From Saprospiraceae bacterium (GTDB taxonomy: Bacteria > Bacteroidota > Bacteroidia > Chitinophagales > Saprospiraceae): 34,737 nucleotides of DNA. A model generated the notes under the pieces. It had not been told where the DNA came from and did not search any database. It saw only the letters and a list, made by a program, of their open reading frames with translations. Both the position numbers and the translations under genes were made by a program. This document shows positions 17,714 to 24,185 of the stretch, in pieces. The stretch lies in contig JAJCYI010000088.1 in NCBI GenBank assembly GCA_029263015.1, forward strand, positions 1-34,737. Reading direction: 5' to 3'. The number at the start of each line of letters is the position of its first letter. Within the stretch, counting starts at the first letter, position 1.

Positions 17714-17986
17714 ATGGAAACCACCACTATAATTGGATTTGTCGCTGCCGTGCTGACCACCAGTGCCTTTGTCCCACAAGCAGTGAAGACGTGGAAAACC
17801 CGCTCAACCAGCGACCTTTCCCTCCCGATGTACTTGATGATGTTTATTGGAATTTCCCTTTGGTTGATTTACGGACTATCGAAAAATGATTGGCCGATCA
17901 TCTTGGCCAATGGGGTCAGTTTTTGCCTGGCTTTTGTTATTTTGTATTTTAAAATAAGAGAAGTACTTGGCGTCAAAAACAAGTAA
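17714..17986 (+). CDS. SemiSWEET sugar transporter (PQ-loop)
   Basis: This 90-residue membrane protein has three hydrophobic helices (about 5-22, 37-56 and 62-82) and the PQ-loop signature TTSAFVPQAVKTWKTRSTSDLSLPMY (15-40). That is the layout of bacterial SemiSWEETs, which dimerise to carry small sugars such as sucrose or glucose down their gradient. WPIILANGVSFCLAFVILYFK matches the conserved third helix with its Asn. Length is normal (85-100). The stop codon TAA at 17984-17986 is also the first three bases of the palindromic element that follows. The gene lies 22 bases after the NTF2-like gene. Confidence 0.93.
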   Translation: METTTIIGFVAAVLTTSAFVPQAVKTWKTRSTSDLSLPMYLMMFIGISLWLIYGLSKNDWPIILANGVSFCLAFVILYFKIREVLGVKNK

Positions 17987-18146
17987 GTAGTCGAGGTTAA
18001 ATAATTTCCGAATTTTAGCGAGTTGATTTTTTCGTATAGCAAGGCAAAAAAAGTGAGCATAGCCTGGCTACGTAAACTTTTTATTAACGCAGCTATATGG
18101 AAAAAGCAGCCGATAAAAACGGAAAGTATTTAGGCTCGACTACTTA
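17984..18146. repeat. Long palindromic hairpin element, copy 1
   Basis: The terminal arms TAAGTAGTCGAG (17984-17995) and CTCGACTACTTA (18135-18146) are exact reverse complements. Pairing continues inward with few mismatches: TAAATA and TTTCCG blocks, then TATAGC with GCTATA, then AAAAAGT with ACTTTTT, and a centre GCATAGCCTGGCTACGT. The whole 163 bases can fold as one hairpin. Interior blocks (CTTTTTCC read on the minus strand, and GCATAGCC) recur in the elements at 18213 and 34256. No reading frame is visible. The left end supplies the SemiSWEET stop codon. Confidence 0.85.
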
Positions 18147-18212
18147 AATGCCAATAAACGTCATAAACGGCCAACTGCTGCTTTCGCACAAAAGTTTACC
18201 TTTGACACTCTT

Positions 18213-18400
18213 TTTAAGTAACAAAGGTTAATTATTTGGGTAAATTTTGAGGACAAGATTTTTTCGATAGTTTTCTTGAAAAAATCAGTGCATAGCCAAG
18301 TTAAGGACTTATTTTTTCGAGGAAAACCTGCCTGCCGGCAGGCAGGTAGCGGAAAAAGATATTCTCAAAATACCTAAATAATTAGGCTTTGTTACTTAAA
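18213..18400. repeat. Long palindromic hairpin element, copy 2 (contains a GC-rich palindrome)
   Basis: TTTAAGTAACAAAG (18213-18226) pairs exactly with 18387-18400. TAATTATTT, GGTA and TTTTGAG blocks then pair with little loss. Further in, GTTTTC...GAAAAAAT pairs with ATTTTTTCGAGGAAAAC. The interior GTGCATAGCC and AAAAAATC blocks match copies 1 and 3, but the terminal arms differ from theirs. One side is lengthened by the perfect palindrome at 18326-18347. It lies 66 bases from copy 1 and upstream of the secreted protein gene at 18474. Confidence 0.85.
18326..18347. repeat. 22-base perfect GC-rich palindrome
   Basis: The site is two 11-base halves, ACCTGCCTGCC followed directly by its reverse complement GGCAGGCAGGT. 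From memory, the CCTGCCTGCCGGCAGGCAGG palindrome is scattered in many bacterial genomes. Here it sits inside hairpin copy 2 and has no counterpart in copies 1 and 3, which suggests a later insertion. Confidence 0.85.
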
Positions 18401-18473
18401 CCTTGTTAATAAATAAATTCCAAGGGTTTGATTTGGTTTTTCACCCGACCGGACAAACACTAACATTCTGACC

Positions 18474-19589
18474 ATGAAAAAATTAATGCTCTTTTTCTCT
18501 CTGATCTTCTCAAGTTTTTGGCTTGCGGCACAAATTACGGTGACCGATGCGACCTTCCCAGTAACGGGGGATACTTTAAAAACTGCCACTGATCTTGTCC
18601 CTTCAGGTATTGAAATAACCAACGCAGGTGGCCCATTTGACTGGGACTTCACAAGTTTAAATGTTGGTACTCAGTCCGAATCTGTATTCTTGGATGCTAG
18701 CGAAGGGGATGCTTTCGACGAGGCTCCCAATGCTACCCATGTCGTCATAAATGAGTTTGATGTGACCGAAAGTTATTTCAAAATATCAAGCAGTAAAGTA
18801 GAACTCATCGGTGCAAGTGGCAACGACCCCACTGGATTTGGGATCGGTGCTTTTTTGAAGTTCACCCCTCCCATCATACAACGCCGGGCACCCATGAATT
18901 TCATTGACAACAATTTATCAGAGTCAGACGTGAGGCTTGCACTTGCATGGGATGACCTGCCTACTGTCCTGACCGATAGTCTCGGCTTTGCTCTTGCCGA
19001 TTCAATTGCAGTAGCCGTTAATTCAACCCGCAATGACTTGGTGGATGCTTACGGCACGTTGGCCATCCCTGGCGGGACCTACGAGGTGCTGCGCGAAAAG
19101 CGTACCGAGTTCAGGGAAACGAGGATCGAGGTATTGGTCCCGTTCTTGGGCTGGATCGATGTCACTAACCAAATTGGGGACTTTGGTATGGAGACCATCA
19201 TCACTTATCAATATTTCAGCAACACCGAAAAAGAAGTGATCGCTTCAGTAACAGTTGACGCTGACGATCTACCAATCTCTGTCACCTTTAAAGACAATGG
19301 AATTTTAACTGCTAATGAAGAAGTTTTGTCGGCACGACCATTTGTTCAAATTAACCCAAACCCGATCAATGAAATAGCGAATTTTGAATTCAGCAACATC
19401 CCTGATGGGGAATACCAGTTGGTTATCAATGGCCTGAATGGCAACATGGTGGCTCACAGGCAATTTCAGTTAAGCAGCTATCAGGTCGAACAAATTATTC
19501 TGTCCCATCTTTCCAAAGGGACTTATTTCTTTAGTTTAAAAGATAACTCAGGAAATATGGTCTCGGGAGGTAAATTGATAAAACTTTAG
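18474..19589 (+). CDS. Secreted protein with type IX-like C-terminal sorting domain, function unknown
   Basis: The 371-residue product begins with a signal peptide (MKKLMLFFSLIFSSFWLAAQ, cleavage about residue 20). The body (about 21-280) is beta-rich, with no enzyme motif I recognise. The last 85 residues (PFVQINPNPINEIANFEFSNIPDGEYQLVINGLNGNM... LSKGTYFFSLKDNSGNMVSGGKLIKL) fit the Bacteroidota Por secretion (T9SS type A) tail: NPNP near its start, then an ordered set of beta strands, a G-Y-F motif and a KLIKL end. The protein is therefore likely surface-exposed or released. A palindromic hairpin just after the stop may end the transcript. Confidence 0.87.
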   Translation: MKKLMLFFSLIFSSFWLAAQITVTDATFPVTGDTLKTATDLVPSGIEITNAGGPFDWDFTSLNVGTQSESVFLDASEGDAFDEAPNATHVVINEFDVTESYFKISSSKVELIGASGNDPTGFGIGAFLKFTPPIIQRRAPMNFIDNNLSESDVRLALAWDDLPTVLTDSLGFALADSIAVAVNSTRNDLVDAYGTLAIPGGTYEVLREKRTEFRETRIEVLVPFLGWIDVTNQIGDFGMETIITYQYFSNTEKEVIASVTVDADDLPISVTFKDNGILTANEEVLSARPFVQINPNPINEIANFEFSNIPDGEYQLVINGLNGNMVAHRQFQLSSYQVEQIILSHLSKGTYFFSLKDNSGNMVSGGKLIKL

Positions 19590-19610
19590 GGAGTGTTTAA
19601 ATAGCATTTT

Positions 19611-19643
19611 AGAAGTGACATTTTTTCAAAAAGTGTCACTTCT
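19611..19643. terminator. Hairpin after the secreted protein gene
   Basis: AGAAGTGACA (19611-19620) pairs exactly with 19634-19643. The 13-base interior (T-run then A-run) can extend the pairing. It starts 22 bases after the stop at 19589. No T-run follows the stem, so terminator function is tentative. Confidence 0.45.
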
Positions 19644-19667
19644 CGTCCCAACTATTTTCTTTTCCAT

Positions 19668-20312
19668 ATGGCTTTTCGCACTCCACATCAAAGAAGGACA
19701 AGGGCTGCTGCCCTTGAGCGCACAGCGAAAGAACTCGGCCTGGAGTTCAGTGAGAAGGACGAATGGGGCCTGCGGGCATTGCTTCGGGATTTTGAACTTT
19801 TCCAGAAAGGTGGCCGCCGGCGTATCACCAATATGATGAGTAAAACAACGGGGCTATTGGAGGAGAAAATCAATATCTGCGATTACCAATACACCATTAG
19901 CACGGGCAAGTCCTCCTCCACGTATTACCAGACTGTTTTTTTCATCCAATCAAAAGAACTTGGGTTGCCAGAGATGCTCATTTACCCAGAACATTTTTTC
20001 CATAAAATAGGCAGCTGGCTCGGAATACAGCAAGATATTGATTTTGAGCAATGGCCTGAGTTTTCCAAAAAATTTCTGGTGCAGGGGGACGACTGGGGCG
20101 TGCGCCGATTGATGAACGAAGAACTGACCAAATTCTTTTTGGTGGAGCGGCATTGGTGCGTAGAAAGCTTGGGTTACTACCTCGTTTTTTATAGAAGAAG
20201 GGCACTAGTCAAGCCTGCGTCAATCAAGTTACTTTACCAGAAAGGAATGTCTTTGTTTGAAAATTTAAAGAACAATGATTGGCATTTGCCAGATACGACC
20301 AATGGCAAATAG
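19668..20312 (+). CDS. Conserved-looking protein of unknown function
   Basis: The 214-residue product is probably cytoplasmic, with no signal peptide and no membrane segment. It starts with a basic stretch (MAFRTPHQRRTRAAALERTAKELGLEF). It continues through EKDEWGLRALLRDFELFQKGGRRRITNMM, a beta-rich segment with YQTVFFIQSKELGLPEMLIYPEHFFHKIGSWLG, and VERHWCVESLGYYLVFYRRRALVKPASIKLLYQKGMSLFENL. The alternating strand and helix pattern with many aromatic residues looks like a real folded protein. It is reminiscent of DUF3137-type proteins, a weak impression only. The competing frame at 19615-19836 has poorer composition, and I regard it as a shadow. Function unknown. Confidence 0.75.
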   Translation: MAFRTPHQRRTRAAALERTAKELGLEFSEKDEWGLRALLRDFELFQKGGRRRITNMMSKTTGLLEEKINICDYQYTISTGKSSSTYYQTVFFIQSKELGLPEMLIYPEHFFHKIGSWLGIQQDIDFEQWPEFSKKFLVQGDDWGVRRLMNEELTKFFLVERHWCVESLGYYLVFYRRRALVKPASIKLLYQKGMSLFENLKNNDWHLPDTTNGK

Positions 20313-20350
20313 CAATCGGTCGTTGTCAGCTAAGAATAAATTAAAAAGCT

Positions 20351-20926
20351 GTGAATCAACTATTTCTATTTTGGGGAATAATGTTTTTGTTTGTTGCAGA
20401 TGACGATAAAAATGATTTCTACGGAAAATATCATTTATGTACTGGGGGAAACTCCAAAAGAATAGGATTAAACATAACCTTGACAGAAGATAATAAATTC
20501 TATTATAGGAACCAGACGATAGATGCTTTCTATAATAGTTTCAGTTTTTCCGGCCATTACGAGATTAACAATGACACGATTGAATTGAAAATAGAAAGAG
20601 TTGTACAACAATCTGGACATAGTTCTGCGCATATTAAGGAATTTGGCGAGTATATCGCAAGCACCGATGTCTACATACCAGAAAATAAAAGGAAAGATAG
20701 AAGGAAGGACAGAAAAACACACTTCGGTGATTATTCGGAAAAAAACGTCGGCAAACTCGAATATCACGATATTAAAGAAATGAATGAAAGATACTTTAAA
20801 TGTGAATTCTATTGGAACTGGAAACTGTTTATTACTGAAGATGATGAAGGATTCAGATTAGACCCGTTAGAATCGAATTGGCATAGAAACGGTTTGTTTT
20901 TAAGAAGTTTTTGCAAAAAAGAATAA
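20351..20926 (+). CDS. Small, probably exported, lipocalin-like protein of unknown function
   Basis: The frame starts at GTG 20351 and gives 191 residues. The first 16 (MNQLFLFWGIMFLFVA) could be a signal peptide or membrane anchor. FYGKYHLCTGG... IGLNITLTEDNKFYYRNQ... FSFSGHYEINNDTIELKIERVV follows the strand pattern of lipocalin-like domains. The second half is Lys/Asp/Glu-rich (PENKRKDRRKDRKTHFGDYSEK). The stretch is visibly more AT-rich than its neighbours, with many AAA and GAT codons, which may signal recent acquisition or simply weak expression. No enzyme motif was found. An internal ATG at residue 11 is an alternative start. Confidence 0.6.
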   Translation: MNQLFLFWGIMFLFVADDDKNDFYGKYHLCTGGNSKRIGLNITLTEDNKFYYRNQTIDAFYNSFSFSGHYEINNDTIELKIERVVQQSGHSSAHIKEFGEYIASTDVYIPENKRKDRRKDRKTHFGDYSEKNVGKLEYHDIKEMNERYFKCEFYWNWKLFITEDDEGFRLDPLESNWHRNGLFLRSFCKKE

Positions 20927-21005
20927 AAGGAAAAAAAAGAAGACAGCCAACAACAATGTGTTTTTCATGCTGGCTATAAGCCAGATGCCATTTAGACCAA
21001 CTATT

Positions 21006-21737
21006 ATGTGTACCGTCACCTACGTGCCACAAATCAACAATAACTTTATCCTGACTTCCAATCGGGACGAAGCTGCCCACCGCTCTCCACAAAATTTATC
21101 TAAAACAGAACTTGACGGCGTAGAACTGATATTTCCCAGGGACGAAATGGCTGGTGGCACTTGGGTCGCCACTTCCAACGATGGACGGGTTGTTTGCCTG
21201 TTAAATGGTGCTTTTGAGAAACACAAACACCAACCTCCCTACCGCCGAAGCCGGGGCTTGATGGTACTCGATTATTTTGAGTATAAATCTGCTTTTGATT
21301 TTTATGAAAAATATGACTTCGAGGGAATGGAACCATTTACATTTATCCTTGTGGGGAATAATGAACTGCACGAGTTAAAATGGGATGAAAAAAAGGCACA
21401 TTTAAAAAAACTCGATGCCAATGGTTTTTACATCTGGTCGTCGGCGACTTTATATTCACCGGAAATAAAATTAAGAAGGGAAAGCTGGTTTCAGGAATGG
21501 TTGAAAGATCGAAAGGATTTCAGCTTAAAAGCTGTTCAAGATTTTCATTTTAATGGTGGGGAAAAAGATGATTGGAATGGCTTCGTTATGAACCGGATGA
21601 ACTTGGTACAAACGGTGAGCATTACGAATGTGGTAAAGAAAAATGATCGGATGCAGATGATCTATAATGATTTGTTGCGAGAGAAAAATTTAAAAAGATA
21701 TATTTTTCGGAAAAAAGAAATGACTTCGCCTGGATAG
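21006..21737 (+). CDS. TANGO2/NRDE family protein
   Basis: The 243-residue product matches the TANGO2 (NRDE) family: MCTVTYVPQINNNFILTSNRDEAAHRSP at the N-terminus, with the SNRDE motif at about 18-22. EMAGGTWVATSNDGRVVCLLNG follows at about 48-69, and LVGNNELHELKWDEKKAHLKKLDANGFYIWSSATLYSPEIK later. I chose the ATG at 21006 because the conserved start is Met-Cys-Thr; Cys2 would become N-terminal as in Ntn-type hydrolases, a suggestion only. Eukaryotic TANGO2 is linked to heme and lipid handling, while bacterial roles are unclear. It ends 23 bases before the chitinase-like gene on the same strand. Confidence 0.9.
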   Translation: MCTVTYVPQINNNFILTSNRDEAAHRSPQNLSKTELDGVELIFPRDEMAGGTWVATSNDGRVVCLLNGAFEKHKHQPPYRRSRGLMVLDYFEYKSAFDFYEKYDFEGMEPFTFILVGNNELHELKWDEKKAHLKKLDANGFYIWSSATLYSPEIKLRRESWFQEWLKDRKDFSLKAVQDFHFNGGEKDDWNGFVMNRMNLVQTVSITNVVKKNDRMQMIYNDLLREKNLKRYIFRKKEMTSPG

Positions 21738-21760
21738 TTTCAACCTAACATAAACCCGCC

Positions 21761-22882
21761 ATGCTTTCACACAAACTGCTTATCTTGTTTTTTCCTGTTT
21801 TCATTTTCTTTGCATTATGCAATACGCCATATGAAACGAAAACTCCAGAAAAGCAACCATTCACTATCATCGCTTATTATCCTGGCGATGCAGAAAGCAT
21901 TGATGCTTACCCCATCGAAAAATTGACCCATATCATTTACAGCTTCTGCCATTTGCGCGGCAACAAACTCGTTGTTGATGATGCAAAAGACAGCACCACC
22001 ATCAGGAAACTTGTTTCACTCAAACAAAGAAAACCAGGCTTAAAAGTTTTACTTTCATTAGGTGGGTGGGGCGGCTGCAAAACCTGCTCATCAGTTTTTT
22101 CGGACGAAGCAGCACGAAAAGAATTTGCTTTGTCCGTAAAAAAACTCCAAGAAGAATACCACACCGATGGCATCGACCTCGATTGGGAATATCCTGGCAT
22201 CCCAGGGCCTCCGGGCCATGAATTCATGCCAGCAGATAAACAACATTTCACTTTGCTGATTCAAGAACTTCGACAAGCCTTGGGACCAGGGTCCGAACTG
22301 AGTTTTGCGGCTGGAGGCTTCGATAATTTTTTTGATAACAGCGTCGAGTGGGATAAAGTAATGCCGTTGGTCAACAGGGCCAACTTGATGACTTACGACC
22401 TTAAACACGGATATAGTGACACGACTGGTCACCACACCCCTCTCCATGCAACTCCGCAGCAAAAAGATGCCACAGATCACGCTGTAGAATACCTTGAGTA
22501 TATCGGAGTGCCGTTGAACAAAATGGTGATCGGGGCTGCTTTTTACGGTAGGGTTTGGGAGAACGTGGACAGCACAAACAATGGGCTTTTCCAGCCTGGT
22601 AAGTTCAAACGTGGCGTCTCTTTCAAAACACTCGACAAATACTTGGACGACAATCCTGGCTATATTCAGATGTGGGACGATCAGGCCAAAGCACCTTATG
22701 CCTACAATGAAAATGCTAAACTATTCCTCACCTATGACGACCTCGAATCTGTAAAATTGAAAACGGAATACGCCAAAAAAAAGGGTCTTGAAGGTATTAT
22801 GTTTTGGCAACTTGGCAGTGATAATACAGCAGACGGATTGTTGGAAGCAATTTATAAAGCGAGCCTGGAAACGGTGAAATAA
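21761..22882 (+). CDS. GH18 chitinase-like hydrolase, probable lipoprotein
   Basis: The 373-residue protein is a glycoside hydrolase family 18 member, enzymes that cut beta-1,4-linked GlcNAc polymers or related glycans. The catalytic DxxDxDxE motif is intact as DGIDLDWEYPG, with Glu the acid/base. Other landmarks are IAYYPGD, THIIYSFCHL, KVLLSLGGWGGCKTCSSVFSD, the MTYDLKHGY segment near 211-219, VIGAAFYGRVW and EGIMFWQLGSD near the end. The N-terminus (MLSHKLLILFFPVFIFFALC) is a signal peptide with Cys20 as a possible lipidation site, though FALC is a loose lipobox. The paired Cys in GCKTC is unusual beside the active barrel. It could serve chitin feeding or peptidoglycan/glycan turnover. Confidence 0.92.
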   Translation: MLSHKLLILFFPVFIFFALCNTPYETKTPEKQPFTIIAYYPGDAESIDAYPIEKLTHIIYSFCHLRGNKLVVDDAKDSTTIRKLVSLKQRKPGLKVLLSLGGWGGCKTCSSVFSDEAARKEFALSVKKLQEEYHTDGIDLDWEYPGIPGPPGHEFMPADKQHFTLLIQELRQALGPGSELSFAAGGFDNFFDNSVEWDKVMPLVNRANLMTYDLKHGYSDTTGHHTPLHATPQQKDATDHAVEYLEYIGVPLNKMVIGAAFYGRVWENVDSTNNGLFQPGKFKRGVSFKTLDKYLDDNPGYIQMWDDQAKAPYAYNENAKLFLTYDDLESVKLKTEYAKKKGLEGIMFWQLGSDNTADGLLEAIYKASLETVK

Positions 22883-22917
22883 AAAATCCCTGAATCGAAG
22901 TTCAATTCAGGGATTTT
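22883..22917. terminator. Bidirectional intrinsic terminator
   Basis: AAAATCCCTGAAT (22883-22895) pairs exactly with ATTCAGGGATTTT (22905-22917) around a 9-base loop, directly after the chitinase stop and 19 bases from the convergent thioredoxin-like gene. Each strand has a T-run on the 3' side of the stem. Confidence 0.85.
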
Positions 22918-22936
22918 AGAAATGCTTAGAAAGTAG

Positions 22937-24100
22937 CTACATCTTCTTTATCTCCTCCAACAAAGCATCCGTAGAAGAATGATCCTCGTTTATTTCCTCC
23001 GCCATGGCAATCGCTATTTTGGCCGTTTTCAATGCCTTCCCTTTTTTCCCAAGTCGGTAGTATAGCGCTGCCAATGTATCGTTGTTAAAAAAATTGCTTT
23101 CCATCGCAACGGATTTTTTCGCCCACTTCAACGCCGATTTCAGTTCTTTCTTTCCCTGAACTTCTTCATAAAAAATCCAGGCAATTTCATTTAGCTCGTC
23201 CCAACTTTGGGCAGGATACTTTTTGTAATATGCGTTGGTAGCTTTTGTGAAACCTGACCAATCTTCCCGTTGCGCATAATATCCCATTTTTAAGCGGCCA
23301 GCCATTTCTTCACCTTTTCCAGGGTACATTTTAATGTACAATTTTTCAATACTTTCAAGGTCGTCCTCGCTTTGAGCCTTCGCTACTTGGCCTTGAACCA
23401 ATTCATTTATTTTGGCAGCAACGGCCCGTTCTCCTAAAAGTTCTTCATAGGCATTTTTGTTGTCCACAAAATGCTGGGACATTTTGGAATCGAGGCTGCC
23501 CACCATGCGATAAACAAACGCCATGTTTTCCTTGGTATTCCAATCCTGCTGCGTTTCAAGATATTCGCCGGCAACGGTTTCGTATGTGCCGTCCATTGCA
23601 TCCAATTTTGTCATAGCAAGATTGTAGAGCAGTTCGGGAGAACGATCGCCACTTTCATATTTGGCCATGATGCTACCCATATTTCTATTTGGATCGAGTG
23701 CAGCTTCGCCAAGATCAAGCAACAAATCAGTGGTATGGTAGCCAACTGAGCGGTGTACGACTTTCCCGCTGCCATTCACAAACAACAAAGTAGGATATGC
23801 CATTACACCAAAGTCTTTTGCCAGACCGATGCCTTCCCCTTTTTCCATGTCAATTTTTGCATTCACAAATTGGGCGTTGAAATAATTGCCGACCTCTTTT
23901 TTGGTAAAAACATCCCTTGCCATTTTTTTGCACGGCCCACACCAAGCGGCATAGGCATCCACAAAAATGAGCTTGTCCTGTTTTTCCGCTTTTGCCAACA
24001 GTTTTTCCCAGTTCCCTTTGTCAAATTTAATCCCATCTTGTGTAAATGCATTGCCGCTAAGCAGGAAGGAAAAAGCAAGAAGGGGCAGAATATTTTTCAT
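22937..24100 (-). CDS. Exported thioredoxin-fold protein with helical C-terminal part (paralogue B)
   Basis: The 387-residue product has a signal peptide (MKNILPLLAFSFLLSGNAFTQ) and a thioredoxin domain at about 22-145 with the redox motif WCGPCKKM (Cys54, Cys57) and the cis-Pro segment FGVMAYPTLLFVNGSGKVVHRSVGY. The remaining 230 or so residues are helical. The last part (ESNFFNNDTLAALYYRLGKKGKALKTAKIAIAMAEE) looks like a TPR-type repeat. The ATG at 24100 is preferred to a GTG at 24115. It is closely related in layout to the next gene upstream (24186-25352), so the pair looks like a tandem duplication. Likely periplasmic disulfide reductase or thiol-handling protein; partner unknown. Confidence 0.88.
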   Translation of the reverse strand: MKNILPLLAFSFLLSGNAFTQDGIKFDKGNWEKLLAKAEKQDKLIFVDAYAAWCGPCKKMARDVFTKKEVGNYFNAQFVNAKIDMEKGEGIGLAKDFGVMAYPTLLFVNGSGKVVHRSVGYHTTDLLLDLGEAALDPNRNMGSIMAKYESGDRSPELLYNLAMTKLDAMDGTYETVAGEYLETQQDWNTKENMAFVYRMVGSLDSKMSQHFVDNKNAYEELLGERAVAAKINELVQGQVAKAQSEDDLESIEKLYIKMYPGKGEEMAGRLKMGYYAQREDWSGFTKATNAYYKKYPAQSWDELNEIAWIFYEEVQGKKELKSALKWAKKSVAMESNFFNNDTLAALYYRLGKKGKALKTAKIAIAMAEEINEDHSSTDALLEEIKKM

Positions 24101-24120
24101 GGTGTTTTTTTTCACGGTTT

Positions 24121-24180
24121 CATTGCTTCATGGTTTCATTGCTTCGGAAAACAATGGAACAATGAAACCATGAAGCAATG
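24121..24180. repeat. Perfect 21-base inverted repeat between the thioredoxin paralogues
   Basis: 24121-24141 and 24160-24180 are exact reverse complements with an 18-base spacer. Next to it, a GTTTCATTGCTTC unit is repeated directly (about 24118-24145). Read on the coding (minus) strand the stem is followed by an A-run, not a T-run, so it is not a normal terminator. It starts six bases past the 3' end of the upstream paralogue and covers most of the 85-base gap. Confidence 0.85.
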
Positions 24181-24185
24181 GCATT

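Noticed and set aside
17984-18400. CRISPR array or tRNA cluster in the gap after the SemiSWEET gene
   Set aside because: There are no regularly spaced direct repeats and no cloverleaf with a T-loop; the structure is two palindromic hairpins.
19615-19836. Overlapping 73-codon plus-strand frame
   Set aside because: It starts inside a hairpin and loses to the longer frame at 19668, which has a coherent protein pattern.
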